DNA of 64,000 nt, taken from assembly GCF_033101155.1 (NCBI RefSeq), contig NZ_JAWMPX010000025.1, positions 1 to 64,000 of the forward strand, in the 5' to 3' direction. The translations under genes were made by a program, and so were the position numbers. This stretch comes from Tropicimonas sp033101155 (GTDB lineage Bacteria > Pseudomonadota > Alphaproteobacteria > Rhodobacterales > Rhodobacteraceae). The notes beneath the pieces are model-generated. The model was given only the letters and a program-made list of their open reading frames with translations, made no database searches and was not told the origin of the DNA. Each line of letters opens with the position of its first letter. Positions within the stretch are counted from its first letter, which is position 1. Below, piece after piece: positions 9,901-18,120 of the stretch.

Positions 9901-11821
9901 CCGCGAGCTTGGCCACGACACTCAAAGCGAGCCTTTCACGGTGATCGGTTGCGGCGATATGTCGGGCGATGTCTTCGGCAACGGCATGTTGCTTTCGGAC
10001 CAGATCAAGCTCGTCGCGGCCTTCGACCATCGCGACATCTTCATTGATCCCGATCCGGATCCGGCGGCCAGCTTCGCCGAACGCAAGCGGCTTTTCGATC
10101 TGCCGCGGTCGAGCTGGCAGAGCTATGACGAGAAGCTGGTTTCAAAGGGCGGTGGAATCTATTCCCGCGCGGCCAAGTCGATCACGCTGACCCCGCAGAT
10201 CCGCCGCCTGACCGGGCTGGAGGTCAACCGGGTGACGCCATCGGAGCTGATCAAGGCATTGCTGAAAGCGCAGGCGGACCTGATGTGGTTCGGCGGCATC
10301 GGCACCTATATCAAGAGCGGTGACGAGAGCCATGCCGATACCGGGGACCGGGCGAATGACGCCGTGCGCATCGATGCCGACGAGATCGGCGTTCGGGTGA
10401 TCGGCGAAGGTGCCAATCTCGGCATCAGCCAGCGCGGCCGGATCGAGCTCGCATTGGCGGGGATCAAGCTCAACAATGACGCGGTCGACAATTCCGCCGG
10501 CGTCGATTGTTCGGACCACGAGGTCAATATCAAGATCGCCCTCGGCGCGGTCGTCAATGCCGGCGACATGACAGAGAAGCAGCGCAACAAGCTACTGGCG
10601 AGCATGACCGAAGAGGTGGGCGAGCTGGTGCTCAAGACCAATTACCACCAGACTCTGGCAATCTCTCTGGACGAGTCGGTGGCGCCTGCGCTGCTCGATG
10701 AGCATACGCGCTTCATGCAGGGGCTGGAGGCGCGGGGCAAGCTCGACCGCGCGGTGGAGTTCCTGCCCGACGAGGAGGCGCTGGCCGAACGCCGTGCCGC
10801 CGGTCTCGGTCTGACCCGGCCGGAGATCTCGGTGCTGGTGGCCTATGCCAAGATCGATATCTTCTCCGATCTCGTGGAGTCGGACGTGCTGGACGATCCC
10901 TATATGGAGCGTTTCCTGATCGAATACATGCCGGAACCGCTGCGCAAGAAATACGGCGATGTGCTGCGCGACCACCGGCTGCGGCGCGAGATTATCGCCA
11001 CGGTGGTGGTCAACCTGCTGGTGAACGAGGGCGGCCCGACCCTTTGTTCGCGGCTGCGAGAGGATACCGGCGCCTCGGTGGGCGAGATCGTGAAGGCATT
11101 CATCATCATCCGCGAGGTGTTCGGGCTGACTGATATCGCGGCAGAGGTGAATGCGCTGGACAACAAGATCGCGGCTTCGGTGCAGACCGAGATCCACCGT
11201 GCGCTCTCGGAGATGTTGGCGGCTCAGTGCCAGCGGCTGATCCAGGACAATTGCCATGCCATCGGTGATGCCATCGCACTCTATCGCCCCGGAATCGTCG
11301 AGATAGCCACGATCGCGGAGACCGCGGTCAGCGCCTTCTCGCTTGAGCGGCTCGCGGCCCGGACGGCCGACCTGATCGAACGGGGCGCGCCGGAGCATCT
11401 CGCCTCGCGCGTGGCACTGTCGGAACTGCTGGGCGGTGCGATCGACATATTCGATGTCGCTGGCAAGCTGGGGCGCGACGTGCGCGACGTGGCAGCGAGC
11501 TATTTCGCCGCCGGGGCACGGTTCAGCCTCGATTGGCTGCGCTCCTCGGCGCGGAGTGTCGAAGTGGCCGATCACTGGGAGCGGATGGCGCTGGCCCGGC
11601 TTCTGGCGGATATGCGCGTTCACCAATCCAATATCGCCGCCGCCGCGTTGGGACTCGTCGATGCCGAGCCGGGCGCGGACAGTATCGAGAAATGGATCGC
11701 GAAGAACAGCCAGCTGACTCAGCGGGCGGACAAGCTGATCGAGGAGCTGCGCGCGGGCGGTCCGCTCAGCGTTTCGAAACTCGCGGTGGCCTCGTCGCAT
11801 CTGACGGTCGCGGCGGGGTGA
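6998..11821 (+). CDS. gdhB: NAD-specific glutamate dehydrogenase, large (L-GDH) type
   Basis: This 1,607-residue protein is the large bacterial NAD-GDH that oxidises glutamate to 2-oxoglutarate and ammonium in the cytoplasm. About 700 N-terminal residues hold ACT-like regulatory parts (for example DDMPFLVDSL near 105). The catalytic core follows, with GPVARGGLRWSDRKEDYRTEV and the lysine-rich VKAQQVKNAVIVPVGSKGG (about 805-850), then the nucleotide-binding part containing GNGMLLS and GEGANLGISQRGR (about 990-1150). A long helical C-terminus completes it. The ATG at 6998 sits behind GGGAGGA; in-frame upstream codons have no such site. The length matches the ~1,600-residue family. It is a single-gene unit, 209 bases away from the end of soxG, with the IS element upstream. 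It would feed glutamate carbon into the TCA cycle, also from glycine/betaine catabolism next door. The symbol is less certain than the product. Confidence 0.95.
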   Translation: MTKTEDALFHDKLDEIRAIAVERLDKADRESFLTALDLLFARASMEDFEGRSCEEIYGSALALWKFSARREAGEARVRIYNPRMSEHGWECSHTVLEIVNDDMPFLVDSLTSYLTVQGLAIHTLIHPLVTLRRTKAGERVELVPAGTEGGTRESLIQVLVDQIGDAARLARCEAEIAQVMRDVRVSVKDWRPILIRLGEVTAALKENAPAETRDVTEEVVEFLDWLSENHFTFLGYREYETREDTPSVQRVEKSGLGLMRDPDFTVLRDLEGSFSDWSPEMDAFTTDRSPLMIIKSNRRSTVHRPTHFDLIGVKRFDAKGNMTGAHVFVGHFTATAYNRSPRQIPLLRQKVERLVERSGFPSDSHDAKTLAHVLGIYPRDELFQSSDAQLHENAMAALHLTIRPRTRLLVRPDRFGRFVSCLVYVPRERYNTELRTRIGDILAEEFDGRIATWTPSFDEVLARVHYVIALHGGNVATAHDVTTIEERILGAVRSWGDHLRTALIERAGESEGNRLHALYGAGFAASYRDEFNAVSAITDIEKMEQLKGDAGLELKFYRRLEDPERNVRFKLYRLGRSVPLSDALPILEHMGFRIQEEHPFRIDREDAVIWMHDFHMESADGAPIDLANLRDKLETAFAELWTGEVDDDRLNRLVLVAGLTVRETALLRAYGGFLRQANIPYSMPYMQDALIENPEIARKLVALFQALFDPAGGADTDKRAARAEEISGEIEAALDSVARLDFDQILRRFRNAILSTLRTNYFQPGEGGATKPYMSFKFDCAQLDALPLPRPWREIYVFSTAVEGVHLRYGPVARGGLRWSDRKEDYRTEVLGLVKAQQVKNAVIVPVGSKGGFLPKHLPVGGTRDEVVAEAVRCYRIFLSGMLDITDNIVDAEIVPPKAVIRRDPDDPYLVVAADKGTATFSDYANALAVEYGFWLGDAFASGGSNGYDHKGMGITAKGAWEAVKRHFRELGHDTQSEPFTVIGCGDMSGDVFGNGMLLSDQIKLVAAFDHRDIFIDPDPDPAASFAERKRLFDLPRSSWQSYDEKLVSKGGGIYSRAAKSITLTPQIRRLTGLEVNRVTPSELIKALLKAQADLMWFGGIGTYIKSGDESHADTGDRANDAVRIDADEIGVRVIGEGANLGISQRGRIELALAGIKLNNDAVDNSAGVDCSDHEVNIKIALGAVVNAGDMTEKQRNKLLASMTEEVGELVLKTNYHQTLAISLDESVAPALLDEHTRFMQGLEARGKLDRAVEFLPDEEALAERRAAGLGLTRPEISVLVAYAKIDIFSDLVESDVLDDPYMERFLIEYMPEPLRKKYGDVLRDHRLRREIIATVVVNLLVNEGGPTLCSRLREDTGASVGEIVKAFIIIREVFGLTDIAAEVNALDNKIAASVQTEIHRALSEMLAAQCQRLIQDNCHAIGDAIALYRPGIVEIATIAETAVSAFSLERLAARTADLIERGAPEHLASRVALSELLGGAIDIFDVAGKLGRDVRDVAASYFAAGARFSLDWLRSSARSVEVADHWERMALARLLADMRVHQSNIAAAALGLVDAEPGADSIEKWIAKNSQLTQRADKLIEELRAGGPLSVSKLAVASSHLTVAAG

Positions 11822-12029
11822 GCGCGCCGGGACGAAATGTCCTGTCGCGAAGGTGAGACGGTAGGCGGCGTTGGTGCGATGCGCGGGACACGGCCGAAAG
11901 GCCGAAGGCCACCGTGCCTGCGCCGGTGCGCCCAGCTGCGGGGCGTCAATCGAACGGTTCCTGCTCCAGATTCCCGAAATCGCGACGGAGCTCCGCTGCG
12001 TCTGCAGACAAACCTGACCACGCCTGGAT

Positions 12030-12602
12030 CTATTGCGCGCGAAAGGCGTCTGCCGCGCGCAGGCAGGTCTCCACCGCATGATGCAAAGACCGTGCATAGG
12101 AGCGGGCGGCGAGCAGTCGGAACCGGTCCGGTCCCAAGCAGAGCAGGAAGCACCCGATATGCTCGATCACGCAACGCTCCGCCGCACCCGGCTGCATGGC
12201 GTGGATATCAAACCCGACGAGGCGCTCGAAAGCGTCGGGCAGGTTCGGCCCGCTTGCATCGAGCCCGGCCCAGCCATCGTTCTGCTCGGTCACAGCCGCC
12301 ACGCCCTGAAGCTGCCCCGCAAGCCGTGCGGCGAGATCTTCCTGCGTGTCATGTGGGGCGTAGAGCATCCATTGCCCGGCGCCGGTCCAGAAACAGCCAA
12401 GCGCACCCGACTGCACGAGCCCGCCCGGCCCCGGAGGTGGCGCGCCGAGGAACTCGGCCAGCAGCGGCTCGGCGGCCCCACCGCGAAAGCCGGCAACGGA
12501 GGCGAGCGCGAGATCTGTTTCGGCCAGCGAAATGGCACCGATCTGGACTGGCGCGGACTCGGCGCCCAGGGCAGGGCAGGGGTCTAGACGGGTTTCAAGC
12601 AC
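12030..12602 (-). CDS. soxG: Sarcosine oxidase gamma subunit
   Basis: This 190-residue protein is the small gamma subunit of heterotetrameric sarcosine oxidase. It has the GcvT-like fold seen in that subunit, visible in GLVQSGALGCFWTGAGQWMLYAP and in the C-terminal segment QPGAAERCVIEHIGCFLLCLG. The best start is GTG at 12602 (VLETRLDPCPALG), which overlaps the soxA stop by eight bases, as usual for this operon. Family members are 180-210 residues, so it is full length. It is last in soxBDAG. The gamma subunit is structural, tying alpha and beta together, and has no cofactor of its own. Confidence 0.9.
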   Translation of the reverse strand: MLETRLDPCPALGAESAPVQIGAISLAETDLALASVAGFRGGAAEPLLAEFLGAPPPGPGGLVQSGALGCFWTGAGQWMLYAPHDTQEDLAARLAGQLQGVAAVTEQNDGWAGLDASGPNLPDAFERLVGFDIHAMQPGAAERCVIEHIGCFLLCLGPDRFRLLAARSYARSLHHAVETCLRAADAFRAQ

Positions 12603-15525
12603 GGAGTCGGTCTCCCTCGGGATCGATGAAATGCGGGCTGACGATCTCCGCCCGGCAGGTTTCGCCCTGGATTGGGTTGGCGATCTCGACGATCTCGCCA
12701 TGGCGCGCATCGCCCCGCCGCAGGAAGCCGAGCGCGATGGAGCCGTCCAGATGCGGCGAGTGGCAGGCCGAGGAGATCCAGCCCTGATCGGTTTCCGGCA
12801 CCTGCGCGCCCTCTTCTGCGAAGATATGGCTTCCGGCGGAGAGCGTCGCACCCTCCAGCGCCTTCAGCCCGACCAGCCGTACCCCATCTTCCTCCGCGAG
12901 CCCCTCGCGGCGGGCGAGCACGGCTCCAATACTGTCCTTTTTGCGCGACACCATCCGGGCCATGCCAAGATGAGCGGGGGCGGTCTGCCCGTTCAGTTCG
13001 TTGCCGGTTCCGTGGCCCTTCTCGATACGAAGCACGCCGAGCGCCTCTGTGCCATAGGGCGTGACGCCGAGATCCGCGCCCGCTTCTGTCAGCTCCTGCA
13101 TCAGGCTGTTGCCATAGCGCGCAGGCACGGCGACCTCATAGGCCAGCTCGCCTGAGAACGAGATCCGGAACAGCCGCGCGCGCAGACCGCCGCAGATGGT
13201 GATCTCGCGACAGGCCATGAAGGGAAAGGCGGCATTGGAGATGTCCGTACCGGGATCGACAAGCCTTTCCAGCAACTTGCGCGCCTTCGGCCCGGCCACG
13301 GCGACCTGCGCCCAGGCATCGGTGGTCGAGATCAGATGCACGTCCAGATCCGGTCGCAAGCATTGGCGCACGAACTCCATATGCCGGAAAACGCCGACAG
13401 CATTGGCCGTGGTCGTGGTGACAACGAAATGCCCCTCTGCAAACCGCGCCGCCGTTCCGTCATCCATCGCGATCCCGTCCTCGCGCAGCATCAGCCCGTA
13501 GCGGCATTTGCCAACGGGGAGCCTGGCGAAGCCATTGGCATAGATCAGATTGAGGAACGCGGCCGCATCTGGCCCCTGCACGTCGATCTTGCCCAAAGTG
13601 GTCACGTCACAGATCCCCACCGTGCTGCGCACGGCCTTCGCCTCACGATCGACACTCTGCCGCCAATGGGTCTCGCCCGGGCGCGGGAAATACTGCGCCC
13701 GCATCCACGGACCCACCTCGGTGAAGACGGCGCCTTGGTCGGTCGCCCAGTCATGGCTCGGGGTCAGTCGGGTCGGGCGGAATGCCTTGCCGCGATGCCG
13801 CCCGGCCAGCGCGCCAATGGCGACGGGCGTATAGGGTGGGCGGAAAACCGTGGTGCCGGTCTCGGGGATCGGTTTGCCGGTCAGCTCGGCCATGACGGCC
13901 AACGCACCGACATTGGCCAGCTTGCCCTGATCCGTCGCCATGCCAAGCGTTGTGTAACGTTTGAGCAGCTCAACCGAGCGGAAGCCCTCCTGATGCGCCA
14001 GCTTCACGTCCTTGACGGTCACGTCATTCTGAAAGTCCAGCCAGCCGCGCCGCTTGCCCTCGCCTGTGTGCCAATAGGGGCGGAGATTGACCGGGGCGTC
14101 TTCGGCGCGCGGCAACTCAGGCAGCAGGCCAGCGACGGCTTCCGCCGCCGCCGCTGCACCGGTCTGAAGCGCACCATGTGTGGAGAAAACCCCTGCGGCT
14201 GCACCAGCAACCGAGAGGCCCGGCGGCAGCGTCTTGCCGGGCACAAAGGCTGCGATGTCGTCTTTCCATTGCGGTTTGCCGCCCTGGTGGCAGGTCAGCG
14301 ACAGCGCCGGGTTCCAGCCGCCCGAGACACCGAGCGCACCGCATTCGAACGCCCTTTCGCTGCCATCGGCCAGCCTCAGGCGGATGGAGGTCAGGCCAAG
14401 CCGGCCCTTTGTGTCGATCACCTTCGCGCCGGCAAAGAGCGGGTAGTCCCCGAGCCGGGGAGCGTCCTCGCGGATATCGGCAACGGCGACGATTTCGACG
14501 CCCTTGGCCGCGAGATCCAGCGCCGTTCGGTGCCCGTCATCATTGTTGGTGAAAATCGCAACCCGGCGCGACGGCGTTGCCGCCCAGCGATTTGCATAGG
14601 CGCGCAGGGCGCCGGCCAGCATCACGCCGGGCCGGTCGTTGTTCTCGAAGGCAATGGGTCGCTCTGTGGCGCCGGCACAGAGCAGGGCGCGTTTCACCCG
14701 GATGCGCCAGAGGGTCTGGCGCGGCAGCTCCGGATGCGGCGCGGCGAGGTGGTCCGTGTTGCGTTCCAGCGCGCCATATTGGCCGTGGTCGAAGGTTCCG
14801 AAGACGGTCGTGCGCGGCAGGAGGCGGACATTCGGGAGCGATTGCAATTCCGCGAGCGTGGCCGCCAGCCAGTCCGAGGCGGGCGCGTCGTCGAGGCTGA
14901 ACTGTTCGGAGAGCAGACGCCCGCCCATCTCGAAATCCTCATCGGCGAGGATCACCCGTTTGCCGGCACGCCCCGCCGTCAGCGCGGCTGCAAGCCCGGC
15001 GGGACCAGCGCCGATCACCAGCAAGTCGCAGAAGAGATTGCCCTTGTCATAGCAGTCCGGGTCTGGCTGCATCGACACCGCGCCAAGCCCGGCGGCGCGA
15101 CGGATCGCCGGCTCATAGACCTTCTCCCAGAAGGCGGCGGGCCACATGAAGGTCTTGTAATAGAACCCGGCGGTCAGGAAGCTGGAGAAAGTATCGTTGA
15201 TCCCGAGCAAGTCAAATCCGAGCGAGGGGAAACGGTTCTGCGATTGCGCCTCCAGCCCGTCGAATAGCTCCGCCGTGGTCGCCCGTGTATTGGGTTCGCG
15301 CCTTGCGCCGGACCGCAGTTCGACCAGCGCACAGGGCTCTTCGGAACCGGCGGTGAGCACGCCGCGCGGGCGGTGATATTTGAAGCTCCGCCCCATGAGC
15401 CGCACTCCGTTGGCCAGCAATGCCGAGGCGAGCGTGTCGCCGGAAAAACCTGTGTAGTGCTTTCCGTCGAAGGTGAAATAGTGGGGAGTGGACCGGTCGA
15501 TCCGGCCTCCGTCCAGGCGGCTCAT
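12595..15525 (-). CDS. soxA: Sarcosine oxidase alpha subunit
   Basis: This 976-residue alpha subunit has an N-terminal ferredoxin-like/cyanide-type part (about 15-105, GFSGDTLASALLANG). The NAD+-binding Rossmann domain follows (GAGPAGLAAALTAGRAGK, about 173-190), and the C-terminal folate-binding GcvT domain spans about 590-960. The latter takes up tetrahydrofolate so that the methyl carbon released from sarcosine becomes 5,10-methylene-THF. With the beta subunit it performs sarcosine + O2 > glycine + H2O2 + C1 unit. The length is normal for the family. The start at 15525 overlaps the soxD stop by four bases, and the 3' end overlaps soxG. Confidence 0.96.
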   Translation of the reverse strand: MSRLDGGRIDRSTPHYFTFDGKHYTGFSGDTLASALLANGVRLMGRSFKYHRPRGVLTAGSEEPCALVELRSGARREPNTRATTAELFDGLEAQSQNRFPSLGFDLLGINDTFSSFLTAGFYYKTFMWPAAFWEKVYEPAIRRAAGLGAVSMQPDPDCYDKGNLFCDLLVIGAGPAGLAAALTAGRAGKRVILADEDFEMGGRLLSEQFSLDDAPASDWLAATLAELQSLPNVRLLPRTTVFGTFDHGQYGALERNTDHLAAPHPELPRQTLWRIRVKRALLCAGATERPIAFENNDRPGVMLAGALRAYANRWAATPSRRVAIFTNNDDGHRTALDLAAKGVEIVAVADIREDAPRLGDYPLFAGAKVIDTKGRLGLTSIRLRLADGSERAFECGALGVSGGWNPALSLTCHQGGKPQWKDDIAAFVPGKTLPPGLSVAGAAAGVFSTHGALQTGAAAAAEAVAGLLPELPRAEDAPVNLRPYWHTGEGKRRGWLDFQNDVTVKDVKLAHQEGFRSVELLKRYTTLGMATDQGKLANVGALAVMAELTGKPIPETGTTVFRPPYTPVAIGALAGRHRGKAFRPTRLTPSHDWATDQGAVFTEVGPWMRAQYFPRPGETHWRQSVDREAKAVRSTVGICDVTTLGKIDVQGPDAAAFLNLIYANGFARLPVGKCRYGLMLREDGIAMDDGTAARFAEGHFVVTTTTANAVGVFRHMEFVRQCLRPDLDVHLISTTDAWAQVAVAGPKARKLLERLVDPGTDISNAAFPFMACREITICGGLRARLFRISFSGELAYEVAVPARYGNSLMQELTEAGADLGVTPYGTEALGVLRIEKGHGTGNELNGQTAPAHLGMARMVSRKKDSIGAVLARREGLAEEDGVRLVGLKALEGATLSAGSHIFAEEGAQVPETDQGWISSACHSPHLDGSIALGFLRRGDARHGEIVEIANPIQGETCRAEIVSPHFIDPEGDRLRA

Positions 15526-15809
15526 TGGGCAGCCCTCCCGGCAAGGGCCACGTCGTGGGCGAGTTCGGCCTTCACCACGTCATGGGTCACCGTGTTGCGG
15601 GTCACGACGAGCCAGGAGCGGTCGCCCTGTTCGTGATACCACAACTCGCGGTGGAGCCCGGCCGGGTTGTCGCGGATATAGACATAGTCGTGGAAGGCAT
15701 TGGCGGCATCTTCGGCCTGCCAGTCCGGGCGGTCGAGCAGCGCGGCATCGCCGAGATAGGTGAATTCCGAGGCGTCGCGGAGGCCAAGGAGCGGGTGGGG
15801 GATCAGCAT
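15522..15809 (-). CDS. soxD: Sarcosine oxidase delta subunit
   Basis: This 95-residue zinc-binding-type delta subunit of heterotetrameric sarcosine oxidase is recognised by EFTYLGDAALLDRPD and by FHDYVYIRDNPAGLHRELWYHEQGDRSW, the conserved block around the beta/delta contact. The usual N-terminal cysteine/histidine zinc site of some members is not obvious: only His5 and no Cys are seen before residue 20. It may therefore belong to the metal-free group. The ATG at 15809 has a strong AGGAGGT site eight bases upstream. It lies between soxB (11 bases upstream) and soxA (four-base overlap), the standard order. Confidence 0.92.
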   Translation of the reverse strand: MLIPHPLLGLRDASEFTYLGDAALLDRPDWQAEDAANAFHDYVYIRDNPAGLHRELWYHEQGDRSWLVVTRNTVTHDVVKAELAHDVALAGRAAQ

Positions 15810-15819
15810 CTGGACCTCC

Positions 15820-17070
15820 TCAATGCAGGTTGGGACGCGGGCCCACGCCCTTTTCGTCGAGGGCGCGCCCGGCGCGGAAGCGGTCGAGACGGTAGGCCGT
15901 TGCGGTCGCGTGAGGCGTGTCGGTCGCCAGAAGCTGGGCGAAGGCGTAGCCGGAGGCGGGCGTCGCCTTGAAGCCGCCATAGCACCAGCCGCCGTTGAAA
16001 TAGAGCCCGTCAATGGGGGTGCGGTCGATGAAGGGGGAGCCGTCCATCGACATGTCCATGATCCCTCCCCAGACGCGCAGCAGCCGGGCGCGGCCGATGA
16101 TCGGCATCAGCGCCATACCGCCTTCGCAGACATCCTCGATCACGGGCAGGTTGCCGCGCGAAGCGTAGGAATTGTAGCCGTCGATATCGCCGCCGAAGAC
16201 CAGCCCGCCCTTGTCCGATTGCGAGACGTAGAAATGGCCGGCGCCAAAGGTGATCACCCCGGGGATGACCGGTTTCAGCGCCTCGGAGACATAGGCCTGC
16301 AAAACGTGGCTCTCGATGGGAAGGCGCTGCCCGGCCATCGCCATGAGCTTGCCCGAGGCCCCGGCCACGGTCAGCCCGACCTTCTTCGCGCCAATATGAC
16401 CGCGCGTCGTTTCCACGCCGCGGATGCGGCCGTCTTCGATGCGAAAGCCGGTGACTTCGCAATTCTGAATTATGTCCACGCCGCGCTGGTCCGCCGCCCG
16501 CGCATAGCCCCAGGCCACCGCATCATGGCGCACCGTGCCGCCGCGCCGATGCATCAGCGCGCCCTTGATGGGGAAGCGGGCATTGTCGAAATCGAGGAAG
16601 GGAGCTTCGCGGCGCACGGCCTCTCGGTCCAGCAGTTCGGCGCCCGCGTCATGCAGCATCATGGAGTTGCCGCGCCGCCGGAAAGCGTCCCGCTGGCCGT
16701 CCGTATGGATCAGGTTCATGATCCCGCGCTGGCTGACCATGGCGTTGTAGTTGAGATCCTGTTCCAGCCCTTCCCAGAGCTGCATGGCGAATTCATAGAA
16801 TGGCTCGTTGCCCGGCAGCAGGTAGTTCGCGCGGACAATCGTCGTGTTCCGCCCGACGCTGCCGCCGCCGATATAGCCCTTCTCCAGCACCGCGATCCGC
16901 GCCTTTCCGAAGACCTTTGCGAGGTAATGCGCCGTGGCCAGCCCATGCCCGCCGCCACCGATGATGACGAAGTCATAGTCGGGTTGTGGCGCCACATCGC
17001 GCCAGGCCGGTTTCCAGCCCCTGTGCCCGGTCAGGGCCTCTTTCATGATCCGAAAGGCAGAATAACGCAC
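15820..17070 (-). CDS. soxB: Sarcosine oxidase beta subunit
   Basis: This 416-residue FAD protein carries out sarcosine oxidation. The N-terminal dinucleotide site reads FVIIGGGGHGLATAHYLAK (about 34-52). The His of TVRHDAVAWGYA (about residue 182) corresponds to the histidine that binds FMN covalently in characterised heterotetrameric enzymes. GGWCYGGFKATPASGYAFAQ is the C-terminal FAD/substrate signature. I prefer GTG at 17070 (VRYSAFRIMKEAL), preceded by GGAGC, because family members begin at this conserved RYSAF segment and are about 416 residues long. A TTG at 17100 is the alternative. It is the first gene of soxBDAG, transcribed away from the regulator gene at 17176, with a ~105-base shared promoter region. 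Confidence 0.94.
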   Translation of the reverse strand: MRYSAFRIMKEALTGHRGWKPAWRDVAPQPDYDFVIIGGGGHGLATAHYLAKVFGKARIAVLEKGYIGGGSVGRNTTIVRANYLLPGNEPFYEFAMQLWEGLEQDLNYNAMVSQRGIMNLIHTDGQRDAFRRRGNSMMLHDAGAELLDREAVRREAPFLDFDNARFPIKGALMHRRGGTVRHDAVAWGYARAADQRGVDIIQNCEVTGFRIEDGRIRGVETTRGHIGAKKVGLTVAGASGKLMAMAGQRLPIESHVLQAYVSEALKPVIPGVITFGAGHFYVSQSDKGGLVFGGDIDGYNSYASRGNLPVIEDVCEGGMALMPIIGRARLLRVWGGIMDMSMDGSPFIDRTPIDGLYFNGGWCYGGFKATPASGYAFAQLLATDTPHATATAYRLDRFRAGRALDEKGVGPRPNLH

Positions 17071-17175
17071 GGGCCCCGCTCCAGATTGGTTCAGAGGCAA
17101 TATGTCCGCAAACTCGCGGCATGACTTTTCTAAAACTGCCGTATAACTACTTATTTACGCCAAGCGGAGGTATGA

Positions 17176-18120
17176 ATGAAAATCGGGTTCCTGTTGATCG
17201 ACGGTTTTGCCCTGATGTCCTGTGCCTCTGCCGTGGAACCGCTCCGGGCAGCCAACCTGCTGGCTGGCGACACGCTATTCCAACCGGTCTATCTCTCGCG
17301 GGAGGGCGGGCGGGTGCGCGCCTCCTGCGGGGCATGGTTCAAGACCAGGCCGCTGAAGCGGACCGCGCGGTTCGACATGCTGTTTGTCGTGGCGGGGGGG
17401 GATCCGATGGGTTTCAGCGACCCGGCGCTCTTTGCCGGGTTGCGGGAGTTGTCTGCCAAAGGGATGCGGCTTGGCGGGATCTCCGGCGGTGGCGTGATTC
17501 TGGCACGGGCGGGCGTGATGGAGAACAGGCGCTTCACCGTGCATTGGGAGCATTTCGAGGCGCTCAGGGAGTGGTCGGAGACGCTGCTGCTGGAGCGGCG
17601 GCTCTTTGTCATCGATCGCGACCGGGCGACTTGTGCGGGCGGTTCGGCGCCGCTGGACATGATGCATGCGATGATCCGCGCCGAGCATGGGGCAGAGCTT
17701 GCCAGCGCGGTGAGCGACTGGTTCATCCATACCGGCATCCGCGCGGCGGAAGCTCCGCAACGGGCGCGCAATCCGCAGGGGCGGACGCTGCATCACACCA
17801 CTGCGACTGCGCTCGACCTCATGGAGAGCCAACTTGCCGACCCGTTCCCCGTGGCGCGCATCGCCCGGCTCGTGGGGGCCAGCGAACGGCAGCTGCAGCG
17901 CCATTTCTCCGAAGATCTCGGACAGAGCGTCGCGCAGACCTGGCTGGAGATGCGCCTTGCCAAGGCGGATGAGTTGCTGCGCCAGACGCGTTTGCCGGTG
18001 ACGGAAGTGGCGCTGACCTGCGGCTTTTCCAGCCCGTCGCATTTCGCAACGCGGTTCCGGGCGCGGTTTGGGCAAAGCCCGCGCAAGAGACGTCAGGCCG
18101 CGCCTTCCAGCAGGACCTGA
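17176..18120 (+). CDS. GlxA/GbdR-type AraC-family regulator (GATase1-like + HTH_18)
   Basis: This 314-residue regulator has a DJ-1/PfpI (GATase1-like) sensor domain (about 1-170), with the nucleophile-elbow region reading GGISGGGVIL rather than holding a catalytic cysteine. An AraC DNA-binding domain follows (about 210-305: PFPVARIARLVGASERQLQRHF, then TEVALTCGFSSPSHFATRFR). GbdR of Pseudomonas, with the same architecture, switches on glycine betaine and sarcosine catabolism. Divergent placement from soxBDAG therefore suggests it activates that operon in response to betaine, dimethylglycine or sarcosine. A clear GGAGG precedes ATG 17176. Its 3' end overlaps the end of the convergent RTX/Hint gene by 28 bases. 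Regulation of sox is inferred from position and family. Confidence 0.88.
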   Translation: MKIGFLLIDGFALMSCASAVEPLRAANLLAGDTLFQPVYLSREGGRVRASCGAWFKTRPLKRTARFDMLFVVAGGDPMGFSDPALFAGLRELSAKGMRLGGISGGGVILARAGVMENRRFTVHWEHFEALREWSETLLLERRLFVIDRDRATCAGGSAPLDMMHAMIRAEHGAELASAVSDWFIHTGIRAAEAPQRARNPQGRTLHHTTATALDLMESQLADPFPVARIARLVGASERQLQRHFSEDLGQSVAQTWLEMRLAKADELLRQTRLPVTEVALTCGFSSPSHFATRFRARFGQSPRKRRQAAPSSRT

